Source: Bugulina stolonifera
Taxonomy: Eukaryota > Bryozoa > Gymnolaemata > Cheilostomatida > Bugulidae
Reading direction: 5' to 3'
Assembly: GCA_935421135.1 (NCBI GenBank)
Contig: OW285188.1
Location: 8,412,733-8,476,732 of the forward strand
Length of the DNA stretch: 64,000 bases
The number at the start of each line of letters is the position of its first letter. The stretch's first letter is position 1. The position numbers were made by a program, and so were the translations under genes. The notes under the pieces are model-generated. The model was given only the letters and a program-made list of their open reading frames with translations, was not told where the DNA came from and did not search any database. Shown here one piece after another: positions 23,685-36,400 of the stretch.

Positions 23685-26171
23685 TAGATCTATGATCACA
23701 TCACCTGTATTACATTCACTCCTCGTCTCCTGATTTTCTGAACAAGGGTGTAACCAAGTTGTGGAGCTTAGCTATCACCATACCACTACACATGTATTTG
23801 CTGTGTTATTCTGTGTACTGTGCTGACTATGTGCTATGTAGGCCTGTATAATGTGTATTTTCTCCTTTCTTCTGTGTACTGCATGTAAACTGTACACAAC
23901 TGCCGACTGTATACTACATGTAAATGTGTGCAGGCATGCTGTATAGGTAATAACATACCGAGGCAGACTAAAACTACTAAGTACTAATCACTGTTAAAAA
24001 TGAAACCTTAGTTTCCTAATCGCAGTTTTGTTGGTTTTACCCTGAGGCACCTGGTGGTTGGTTCTCTGCTCTAACATATAATTGATTTGAAACGAAACGT
24101 CACCATGAAATCTGAAAGATTTATTTGTACCTGCGTTCATTGTGTGCTTCCAGTATGTACAGCAGAGCTACTGTGACATCATGAGTATTTGAATGTATAT
24201 GTTCGCTTTCGTTAGCACAAAAACAAATGTTGTGGCTGTGTAATTCTGTTGACATGACCCATATCATAATTTCTAAAGTTGGAGAGTATGCAAGGGCACC
24301 AAGTGCACTCATAGTTACATCACCTGACTTGCATTTCTAGGAAAATTAAAAAATGCCCGCCTGAATCCAATTAGTATTAGAGACTTACAAAATATAAAAC
24401 TCTCTGAAAAAATTATGCTTGGTGCAGTCTTCTATAGGATAGTGTAATCATATTATTTGTAGCCCTACTAAAATCCCAAAGGAGCTGACAAATACAAACA
24501 CTAGCAAAATCTGTCACTGAAGACATGATAATAACGACATTAATATTATTTTAAAATCATCCAAATTAATACATGAAATATTTTTAATGTACACAGACAT
24601 TTTTATTTCTAAGTTGAATCCCGCAAATCCGAGATATTTGGCTGAGTGCCACAAATACGTGCTGCCAATGGTCTAAACTGATCGTACACTATTTTTGACT
24701 GCTGATTAATCCTGCTTCCTCGCAAACACCCATCATCTGCATGTAATTAATGCCAATGAAATACACACAAAACCTTACAACAGTTTCCAATTTTATTTGA
24801 CATAACAATCAACAGAGCTATACAAAATTAGCCATTATTATACAACAAGTTCATAATTACATTATGTTTATACCATAATTAGCTCAATTGGTGCCAGTTT
24901 TAGCAATATTTAGGCAACTTGAGTAATTATTTACTTCAGCTGGCGGCTCTAGTTTTATGTGAACTACATACTTCTAGTTTAAATATATATTTTCGCTTAA
25001 CCTGAAAATACATTTTATTTAACCATTTCGGTTACCACACATAGATAGAGGATGTCTAATCTCTGCAAATAATTTAATCAGAATTTAGTTAGGATTAGTT
25101 CATTAGTCCTCCAGTAAAGATTAAACTTAGCTGACCTCCAATATCTCTGGCCTAAGGCTAGGCTACATGTGCTCCTAAGGCTAGGCTAACATGTGCTGCA
25201 CATCTATTTATTCAGTCGGTTTTGCACATTACAGCTGAATGACTTGTTTTCGTACCAAGAAGTCAAATTTGCACAGGAAGCAACTTTCGCTATTAATGTT
25301 TCGCCTGCCATAAGGGCATTACCTCCTAATGGATTTATAATTTAATCACAGGTCTGAATAACTTGGTATCTTCATTCTAGTAGTCAGGTAGGTCCAGGCA
25401 ACTCGTGATTATTTTATAGTCTATTAAGTTGTTCTTACATAACACTCTCTACCTTGCAACTGCCAAGGGAATAGCTGTGAACAGCTGGAGTAGGTACTTA
25501 TATTTATATTGGTCTGAGTGTCAATCAGGTATTCAACCACTTACATGCATATTCCAACTAACATATTGGCACTGCTATATATTTTATATATTTCTATTAA
25601 ATGTATAAGTTCTAAATATAAAATATTGTTACGACGCAGGGGTTAGAGCCCTTCTGTAACACTATTATTACCCCACCGAGGGTAGACTGCATAGTGTCTA
25701 CCCTGTTTCAATCATTTCAAGTGTAGGTTTTTAATCACACAACTAGGTCACCAAGTATGTACCAAGATGGGTAGTCTGTGAGCAGGTAGGTGGTAAGTAT
25801 AAGTCCTAAGCTAACAATAGTACTCCAGGTAAATATATACATGTAGATGTGTATCAGACTATATTTTATAGTGATCATCGCAGTAAGGGGAAAAGGCAAC
25901 AGTAGATCAAGTCGGTCAAAAGTATGTGTACATGTATATGCAAATCCACCAATGCTGGGCGAGCCAGCCGCATACGCAGAAAAATATAATTATAAACTTT
26001 ATTACACAACAATAAGGATAGTTAGTAAGTTTAAAATAGCTACACACGGTTGATTACCTTACCAAGCAGCAAGCACCCAACTGAGCATGTCCACGGCAAT
26101 GAAGTGCAACTATATAAATATGGTGTGTTAGAGAGCTTTGAGCATTCTCTTTCTATATTTATGATCTTTCT

Positions 26172-26245
26172 TTCAGGGAGTCGGTTCCACATCTGTGAAA
26201 ATAACCCTTCTCTGACTAGGGTTTGAACCCGAGGCCTTTATGGCA
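26172..26245 (-). mobile_element. Possible tRNA-derived SINE fragment
   Basis: On the minus strand, a B-box-like GGGTTCAAACCC is followed by tagtcagagaaggg and attttcaca. The latter stretch resembles the minus-strand element at 33030-33128 (tagagaaaggg, attttcaca). The A box is not clear. Confidence 0.3.
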
Positions 26246-28941
26246 CATAATCGATGAGTTCCTTGCAAAAAGAAAAACTAGGATTGATAATATCCGTGTG
26301 TGTGTGAAATCCAACATCTTCAGGGGCATCTCAATTATTGTGTTATCAGCTTTTATAACCTATAAAATATGAGTCTTTCAAACACCAAATTCTACGCCAA
26401 AACTATTCAAAGTTGATAGGACTAATAAGTACTGATCACTCTTAATTTTGACTTCATTCTATTACAAAGTGGAACACTTGACTTGAACTTTAACCCCTGA
26501 CTACTCTAAATACAGGAATTGTAGGCTTGATTATCATGGTTGAACAATTTGTTAGCAACATGTGAGCAGATGACAAAAGTATGATAATAATGTATGTATG
26601 CCGTAACAAACTCCATTACTATGAAAATTTATTACATGTAGATTTATTTTATAACCGAGAGTCCCATGGTCGGTAGCCTACTGCTATACACCATACATAG
26701 GCTGCCTAGATCGACATTCTGTGGTATTCAACACAAGGAGAAAATCAAAATATTTTAAAAGACTTCAGTTTTACCCCGACTCCAATTGCTTTATAGAAAG
26801 TTAACATATTATTGTTGTAGCCAGCATGTACGGAGTAGTGTTTAATATTGTAAGTTCGAATTGTTATTGACACATAATATTCTCCTGCACTGGGCTCACT
26901 TGCGTCAAACTATTTAGGCTTAACTAGTAAACTACTTGTTTGTGTATTAGTTTCATATCAAGACACTACACTACGTGTACATGTATATGCGTCAAATAAG
27001 ATGATTGTGTGGTTTTTATTATTGCAATACATGTTGTCCAAGCTGGGAGATGGAAGAAATGAGTTGGCGCTACCACCTCAGGCTCTCTGTATTGTATTTT
27101 GTGATGAAATCAATAGAGATCATTGATTAACTTCACTAATCGCTGTATGGCGATGAGTTGCCAGCTAATGTTTTCATATCTCAATTTTCCAACGAGCTGA
27201 GAATATGCGGTTCAGAACAATGTCTTTCTGAACGTACTACGTAAATGTAGCTGCATGTTATATATGGGTACATACATGTACAATATAAATTAAAATTAAG
27301 TTTTTATTTCGATACCGAAATTATTCAATTCTTCAAGCTTCAAATTGCCAAACGGCAGTTTTCAAACTTGTCAAGGAATAACTGACAAATCAGATTTTAT
27401 TTTTTTAGTAGTAAAAATTAATCCCTGCTATATAAAAATTTCAATTTTATAATGTCTTTTCAGACTGGTGTACATGTATATTATGTCCGAAGACTTAGGG
27501 TTAGGTTTGCCCATCAAATCATAGAAATTCGAAGTTTCCCACTTTTAAAGATATTCATTACTAACTTGTTATCTTGCCTAAAAGTAAACTATACCTTTAT
27601 GTCACTTTATTCAGTATATTCTGCATTGTAGATGGAAGATATCCCTGTTATACTGTACGTTTACACTTCACACATGACAACACTGTGTACAACATGTCAA
27701 GTACTTGCCACTGTATATAGTTGTTTGAGTTTTACCTACTTAGGCTTGTTAGACACTTGAGTCAAGTGCCCTGCCAAAGCTTTAAAAGACAGTGTCATGT
27801 AATACAATAATATGTTCCATATTTATGACTGCTGTATTACTTACACCTACTAAGGACAGTGATATGTTTATGTACTATCTGGTAAATAGTGTTTGAGAAT
27901 ATAATATACCATATTTATTTTGGAACATCTTAACAAAAATTTGATATTATATTCACCATTTTTGAAGCAGGAGAGATAATGATGCTCTCATGTATGCATA
28001 TAAATATAAACAATAATTAAATATCCCTCTTGCTGGAATGCACTGTCTAATGATAAAACATGCATACTATTGGCATAGACAAGATATATGTATGTACAAA
28101 TGTACATGTATGTAACAGATACAGATACACTGTAACAGATGTAGATACACTATTATGTTATATAATATATGTATAATAGGTTTTACATGAGCATAGTTAC
28201 AATACTTTCTAACATAACGATACTAACATAATATAACATTGATATAAAATGTCTGGGAGTGTAGAACATTTTTTATTTTGTCAAGTTGTGTTACTTCGCC
28301 AAAACAATCAGAATGGTATGACCTTAACAAAGGTTTCTGTTCACTAAACTTGTTTCATGGTTACATGATTCCAAATTATTCTCTAAACAATGAATAACTC
28401 AAAGGTATTAATTATGCTTGAGAATAAAGCTGACACTGTTGTTTCTCAAAGTATTAACTCACTAAGCAAACATTTTTTCTTCTAACTTTGTATTTGTTAT
28501 GTATTGCACTATTCAGTACTTTGTTATTTTTTAAATGCAGTGATTTATTTTTAAGTCAATATCTGAATACAATAGAATCGTTTACAATTAAACCAAATTA
28601 TGCGTTAGTGAAAGATTGTGTGCTCCGCCCCGATGTAGTAAAGTCCATAGCAATTTAAATAGTTAATTATACAATATAGGTTGGATATTGCATATGTACA
28701 TGTATGTACATGTGTGCATGTTGCGTATATTTAGTCATTTTTGTCCACTTGTTTTCACAATTAGCCTATACACCGGGGATTTTAAACAACATTACATTTT
28801 GGTTGTTGGATGTTCAATTGGAATGTGCTTCAACTTTGATAAATAGTAAGGGAATATCTGCTTGCTGTATGATGTTTATGAATCTCAATATTTTATTAAT
28901 TATCATCAAAATATTATACATTTACATGTACATTTAAACAT

Positions 28942-29003
28942 ATATTATACATACGTATATTATACATACGTGTATTATACATACGTGTATTATACATACG
29001 TGT
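28942..29003. repeat. 15-bp minisatellite
   Basis: About four copies of tattatacatacgtg, one with a single-base change. Confidence 0.9.
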
Positions 29004-29076
29004 ACCATAAAATCTGTTCCAATTCGTCAAACTCAAACCTTAATTATAATATTGTCTGTTATATGTACCAATAACC

Positions 29077-30332
29077 ATGTGATCCAGGGCCGTAGTGCCC
29101 TAAGAATTGTTGGTGGGGCCAAAATTAGGCCGGGGGTCCAGGGGGCCGCCCAGGCCCCCTGGCGGGGTCCGGGGCAGGGCCCCGGCCGCCGGCGCCTTGA
29201 GAGTGTTTTTCAGAAAAATAGAGCAAATTTGAAGCAGTTCAGGCTTATGAAATATACCTGTGTGATAACATTAAATATAACCCAGCCTCATACATATATA
29301 ATGCATGTACATGTATACATTGTATCTGTTCACAATTATGACTGAACATAAATCATTCAACTCTAACGACATTTACAAATACTTTTCTCCTTTACAATGA
29401 TGAAAAACATGCAATGAAATGAAGTAGAGCTAACGAATCTACAAAAAGCAGCTGAAAGCATGTGTTTCTTTCCTACCATAGAGATATTTCTTATTCCTCC
29501 CTATAAGATTGAATGCCTAAGCAGTGGTCAAAGTCTAAGGAAAAAGGTGGGGGGTCTCTAGGGTAGCAGACATAATTACCTGAGGGCGCGAAGTGCCCAA
29601 ACAGCGCGCCGGCGGGGAGGGTCCGGGAGGGGCGCTTGAGCGCCCTCCCGGAAATTGGAAACTTTATCAAAATTAGACACCGAAATGGTGCAAAATCCAA
29701 GAACTACAGGTTAAAATATGGTCCAAGATCTTAAAGTAAATATGATCCAATTAGTATTATCATTATTATAATAGTAATCTGCAGGGGGTCTATCAGTCTG
29801 GGAGACCCCCTGAAATTTATGGTGGGGAGACTGCGTCCCCCCACGACCCCCCCCCCCAACTTTGACCACTGTGCCTAAGTAAATATATTGACAACAATGT
29901 AGGGCAGATAGATAGTCAAATCCAAAAAGGTTTGTTCAATTGAAAACTAATATAATTGTTTAGATTTTCAAGGTTTATATTTTTTAACACACCCAGTACA
30001 TGGACTGTGTATAAGGTACCTCTTATACTGTATACTGAAATAATTTTCAAATTGAGAGTTATCTCCCCTGACAGGTTTTCAATATCTAAAATGTTACATA
30101 ACTGCAGTTAAGTACAGTAGTATTTAGAATTTTCTGACATAAAAGTGTTTAGCACACTTATTATCACTATATCTTTACATATTTTGTAAACCCCGCGAAT
30201 GGGAAAGTGAAAGAAACTTTAAACACTGATCTGACCATGATAATAAATTGACTACATTTTAACTTTGCAATGCTAAATGTTGAGACGGCCAGGCCGCACG
30301 GCCGTATAGGGCACTACGGCCCTGATGTGATC
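29077..30332. mobile_element. GC-rich hAT-like DNA transposon (outer element)
   Basis: The body is 29085-30324 (1240 bp). It begins CAGGGCCGTAGTGCCCTA and ends with its exact inverse TAGGGCACTACGGCCCTG. A perfect 8-bp target duplication ATGTGATC lies at 29077-29084 and 30325-30332. These are hAT-superfamily hallmarks. The left arm is strongly GC-rich and self-complementary (29125-29200), unlike the surrounding AT-rich DNA. No transposase frame is visible, so it is non-autonomous. It contains a second element at 29522-29871. Its right end is 137 bp before the proposed start codon of Cys-loop receptor gene 1, probably in or beside that gene's 5' UTR intron. Confidence 0.9.
29514..29879. mobile_element. 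Nested hAT-like element inside the outer one
   Basis: The body is 29522-29871 (350 bp). Its termini are perfect 13-bp inverted repeats, CAGTGGTCAAAGT and ACTTTGACCACTG. An 8-bp target duplication TGCCTAAG lies at 29514-29521 and 29872-29879. The interior is GC-rich with hairpin-prone blocks (29586-29655) and G- and C-rich arms. It must have inserted after the outer element. No coding sequence. Confidence 0.9.
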
Positions 30333-30468
30333 CTTTAAAGAGAGTTCAATAAAATTTATTTTTCAACCTAATATAAAGTTTGTTGTATATTTTAGTTGAA
30401 CCAGTGATGACCCGGAGCTTGTAGCTGATTCAGTGCTGTCCTTCACCTTAACATAACGACGAGTAAAG

Positions 30469-33400
30469 ATGTATACAAAGATACAAGTGTTCCTCACTGT
30501 CATACACTGTATTATACAAGGTCTGTGTCTGCTAGTTATAGCCATTTCCATTATATAAATGTAGGAAGTACACAGTTATTGTACTCTAGTTATATGCACT
30601 TGTATTAGGAATTAACAGTTACTAAATACATACTAGGAGATGCCTACATGTTGTGGTTGAGGTTTGGAGTAAGAGCGGACAACTTATATTGAGCAATCTT
30701 TGTTAGTAAACTCCCACATAATGTAGGCCCTAAACCTAAACTACTTTTTAAACTACATATTTTTTGTACTTATGCAATTTTGTAGATAAAATATTTACTC
30801 AAAAATAACATGTATGGGCCTACATGAATGATACACCAATAAATATATGTGTATATACATGTACATGTACATGTAAATGTACATGCACATGTACATGTAC
30901 ATGTACATGTACATCAGAATTGATGGTTTCTCCTAAACACTAAAAGAGTCTGGTGTTCTGGTTTAGTGAAGGACCAGAACACAGCATCATTATATAATAA
31001 TAAAATAAATCAATTCACTACCTGCAGTATAGCTGGTAATAAATTACTTTTGCTCTAACACAATAATTAATCAATTAAATAATTATCTAGTTTTACAGGA
31101 GCTGCTCTAGGAAATGGATTATTAACCTACAGTTTATAATTACAATGTAATGTGTTAGCATCTCCTGGTAAATAACAAATTACAGTGTGGCACTTTAAAT
31201 AATTGCTAAACGCTAATTAATTCAACACCAGTGCAATACTGTACATCTATATATAGGAGTGAGTATATAGTGTAGCATTTATTTGTAGCAACTTACAGAA
31301 AATTGCCATCTTTTACTTCTGTAATTTTAAATAAACATTAAAAGACAACCGTATTTATCAAAGCTCGTTTTGCAAATCTAGCCATGTAAAATTTTAACTA
31401 TGATTATATAATTAGACATTGAGTATGTACATGTACCTGTGGGACATACATGATTTGTGTTATGGTGTTAATGCTAGGACTATGCTATCTATCTCAGGTA
31501 TAGCAGGAGGTGAACATGAAGTCCGTCTTATAGACAAATTGTTGGATGGCTACAACTCTTATGAGAGGCCCTCTGAAATTGATAACGCCCCTTTAAAAGT
31601 CGAATTTCAAGTGACTCTACGCTCTATTATTGACGTGGTAAGTAATTAATATTATATTCTTGGTATTTAGCCTGGGTTCCTATGTATTAACAAGTTGATC
31701 CTAATTCTTAGTTTAGTTAAAGTGTAGGCCTATTATCTGTGTGGCGATTTTTGCTATTTCTATGCTATAATTTCCATGCTATATTAATGTCTTTATCTGA
31801 TTATAGCCGAAGTTATAAAGTACAAAGATGAAGTTATAATAATATATCATTTATTTGTAAAAATATAAAAATAATTAACCTGTTTAAAGAATTATCTCTC
31901 CTTTCTAACAAAGTTTTCTTTTTTGTTTTAGGATGAGAAAAACCAAATGATTAACACCAACCTGTGGCTGGATTATGTAAGTCATGTCTATCTAGTAAAT
32001 ACCATGTGTATACTAAGTTTACATGTAGTTATATATCATACAATATGTAATGTCCTCTTCTATACCAGTAACTGTGCTAATTCCTATCATCAGTATTGAA
32101 ACTTGTATAAAAGGAAGAGAATAGCCCCATGAGTCCGCATTCTCCATCCTTTTACAAGTATGTTGATCTTCAACATAAGAAAAGCTATTTCCATTAACCA
32201 AAGAGCCAAAGTAAAATTATTATTATAAAATTCAAGCTACAAACTGAAAAATTCAGATTGGAAGTAATCAAAGATGTAATTATAACCTTGCATAAAAATT
32301 TCTTTGTGTACAATGAATGTACCACACATTTATATCAGCTATATTTACTGCTATCAGCATAAAACACATGTGTGATTTTTGTAAAGTAAATGCTGTAGGT
32401 TTTCAATAATCAACTTGAAATAACCATCAATGTGTTAAATATGTATCATGTTTTCATTACTTCAGTCCTTTTAGCAGTCTAACAGAAAAATAAATATTGA
32501 TTCACATTTTAATAGTAAAATAACAAAATTGGAGTAATTGATTATACAGTCAGCTAAGCTGTATCAAGGGTTCCGTATAGCAACTACACTACCTCGTAAT
32601 ATATTCAAACATGAAGGCAAGCACAACACATATTTAGAAATAATGCCAAAAAGAGTCAATTATGAATGTTATCCGAAGATCAAATTACAAATGCATATAT
32701 TGTTATGTACAGCTATTAAATTGGTTATGTAATGAAAGAGCCTTATACTAATTCATCTCCACATTTACTTTGAACTCAGTGATGTTTGCTTTTTCTAATT
32801 GATTTTTGTATTAATTTATAAACATTGTAAAATTTATGGAAGAACCCCTTGTTCTGACAAAACCACTGCATCAAAGTCTTGGAGTATTCCATGGTATTAT
32901 GTGTTCTTTACAAAACAACGACAGTAATGACTCCAGTGCATCACAGGTAATGAAAAAATATATCTTATATACATGTACGTTTATACAATGTACATGTATA
33001 TACATACATGTATGCCCTTCTTAATACTACCAACAGCTTTTACGGGAACTGAACCTAGATCTCCTGTGTGAAAATTCCCTTTCTCTAACTACTAGCCCAT
33101 GACTGCTCCCATCGTACAAATATGAAGCATTTTACAAGCCAACCTTTCAGCTTGTTTTGTCCTATCTTATTGTAATATGTTGACTGCATTCTTAATAGCG
33201 GTGGACAGACTATAAATTGAGATGGAAACCCACAGAATATGGTAACATCACAGAGATCCGACTACCACAGAAAGTTGTATGGAAGCCAGATATTCTAATG
33301 TATAATAGGTAAGAATCTCCGTCTTACAACTAGACACAGTAGTGATGAGGTTTGTTTATGTCTGGAGCTCGGCGTCAACCAATAACATCACAATAAAAAC

Positions 33401-36400
33401 TACAATACTTCCTGCTTCAGCATACAAGCTATCTCTAATTTCTACGATGTATGTCTGTGCACCAAACTCATAGAATTGAGATCAAGCTGTGAATAGCAGT
33501 AACTCACCGAAAGCGTGTTGATAGATGCTGCTCTGCTTTCAATAGATAGTATTTACTCTGTTAACTTGAATAGTAAAAATAAATTTGTTATTTTTAAAAT
33601 TTATTCATCAATTTATTTCAGATTTTTATCAAAATTATTGAGTCACGAACATTGACTAGAAATGTAAACTCTTGGGGCTCAAGTCTCATTAATAAGTTAA
33701 AGATAAAGCAACAAAAATGCTTTATAATAATGGTTCTCCATATGAATGATTCATTAAAGGGGCGACAATTCCACATATGTGCTAGTCCACATTGAGAGGT
33801 GTTGTTAGTTGATAGTCAGTGAACTCTGAATGAGACTGTTGACCCTCAGGCTATGTGTTCTATTGTGCATTTTTTACTTTGGTACAAAGTTTGTGATACT
33901 AAGCTAACCGCCAGCCCATGTTAATTACATCATATTAGCAAATCATACTCACAGACAAAATATTGCATAATATTAACTTGCCTTGTACATGAACAAGCTT
34001 ATTTATTCAGTTGTTAAAATTAATAAAAGTTTATTTGCCTATCAGCCATTTTACAGCTGTAATTACTCTGGTTTTGGTGTTTTTTGTTTCTGTGGCATGT
34101 TTTAGGCATTCCTTTTTTCTATGAGGGGTTAATGCCGTCCATATGTAGTTCCTGGACATTATTACAGTCCATATGTAATCCTCCCCCCCCCCCCCCCGAC
34201 ATTACCAAAACTAATGCATGTTCAGCTAATTAGTGTTGTAAAAAAGTTGATAAACCTTCGGTGCTGGTTCGAGTGATATTTTCTCCACCCTAATCACATT
34301 CTCTATTGTCTTATAATCTATTTGCAGTGCTGATCCAGCATTTGATGGCAGTTATTCTACTAATATGGTCGTGAGTTATGACGGCACAATCTCCCAGACT
34401 CCCCCAGGCATCTTCACCAGTTCCTGTCCAATAGACATCAAGTGGTTCCCCTTTGATGACCAAGGTTGTATACTGCAGTTTGGTTCATGGACATATGACG
34501 GCACTAAGATAGACTTGCAGATTAAAGATGGGGTAGAGGATGGTAGTTTGGACGGATACTCACGCAGTGGAGAATGGGACTTGTTAGGTTGGTAAAAGTG
34601 GCATTATATCACAGTAAATCAACTAAATTGCTTGTAATTTGTAATACATAGTACATTGTGTATATTAGCAACAAAATTGTTTGAGTCAAAGTTAGTCTAA
34701 TTCCTGTGTCATCTTATCAGATCTCTCATACAAGTTGTTGCAAAATCAAGGAAGTATTGGAAACAGATTATTTGACAAGGGAGACAATTGTCATTGGAGG
34801 GAAAAATAAACTTCATGAACTAACAGAGTTACACTGTATTGCTTACCATAGCCTGATGTCTTCATGCTCTTTAGGGCTTCCCGGTGTGCGCAATGTGGTG
34901 CTGTACGACTGCTGTCCCGACAATCCATATATTGACATCACATACACGATAAAGATCAGGAGAAGAAAACTCTACTACATCGTAAACATTGTTACTCCTT
35001 GTCTGATGTTGGCTGCTCTGACCCTTGTGACATTTACCATTCCTCCAGATGCAGGAGAAAAAATATCTTTTGGTAAGTTTTAACTTTAAAATACATAACA
35101 ATCAAAATTATAATTTAACCATTAAACTCATGTATAATGTAGACTGTGATTCAGCTATTAAAAGCTTCTCTCACTCTGTACTAATGCAGACATTTCACTC
35201 ATTATTATGACATCATCAGCTATACTCCAAGTTTTGAGGCTACAATAGCCTGTGTTCTATGCAAATGTTATATAGTTCTTTAATAGTCTTATCTGATTTT
35301 TCTTTTATACAATAATTGACTCCAGTCGATTCCAGAATTGGTTTTCTAGGGTCAGGTTGGGTGGAGACCTTGACCTTCAAGACAGTTTAGATCACAGGCT
35401 AGTAGGTATCATGTTAGATCACAGGCTAGATGTATCATGTTAGATCACAGGCTAGAGGTATCATGTTAGATCACAGGCTAGTAGGCATCATGTTAGGTCA
35501 CAGGCTAGTAGGTATCATGTTAGATCACAGGCTAGTAGGTATCATGACCTGTGTCATTCATATTCCTAGGTGTGACTATTCTTCTCTCACTCACTGTGTT
35601 CTTACTGATGGTGGCCGAAGCTCTTCCTGCTTCTTCAGATGCCGTTCCTCTGATTGGTGAGTCAGCACCCAACGACCAACTTATTGATCTGTTCTGAGCC
35701 ATGTAACAAACTGCAGCAAAAGATTTATCTGATTTAATGTTCCCAACATCATTGTCTAATCATAACCACTACTACCATCGTACAAATTATAATTGGGCAA
35801 AGTTTTTCAAATTTTTGCTTGACGGTTGCATACATTTTGTATGTACAAAATATGATGATGTTGTATTCTTCTAACAGTTTATTTAATGTCTTATGTTACT
35901 GCTCAATCTCAACTCTGACTTCACCATATAGCAGAAGTGTTTATATACCCAAAAATATATCTAACATCTTACAGTTATAAGCTATTCTAGCCAAAAGCTA
36001 GCTTTGCACATAATATGACAGGAAGCGATGACTCCAACAAAACACAACAGTAATTATTGTCATATTATAATGTCTCAACACCTCTTTCCTAAAATTTGAT
36101 TATTCCTTTATTTGGGCTTCCGGTTTCTTGTGGATCGTCTGGGGTTAGAACGTGTGTATGCACTTGGGTCTGGCATCCTGGGATTCCGGTATTTGATCTT
36201 TGGTGGTGTTGGTGGTGTATTGTGTTCAGGTTCTGTACTTCTCTGCTTATTAGTGTTGCTTGTAGGAGATTCAGGTATATGTATATCTTCTGGTGGTTCA
36301 CCATCCTCTGCACTGACATGTCGAAGCTGTAACTGATCTATGTGCCTTTTCCAGACTGGTCCTCTTGGCATAATTTTGACCATTACCGATCTGCTTCCCA

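Larger units (their letters stand above)
20906..29076. other. 8.2 kb without a recognisable gene
   Basis: AT-rich DNA on both strands with only short open frames, none matching a family I know and none linked into a spliced gene. It contains minisatellites at 21349-21464, 23562-23684 and 28942-29003, a doubled taaggctaggct motif near 25150-25200, and a possible SINE fragment near 26172-26245. Confidence 0.6.

Noticed and set aside
24121..24312. Minus-strand 63-codon frame with a donor-like end
   Set aside because: No recognised domain and no neighbouring exons.
35388..35546. Regular direct repeats that might suggest CRISPR
   Set aside because: The units are contiguous without unique spacers and lie in an animal intron; this is a minisatellite.
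36096..36336. Plus-strand frames within the retrotransposon
   Set aside because: They are shadows of the minus-strand gag-pol frame.
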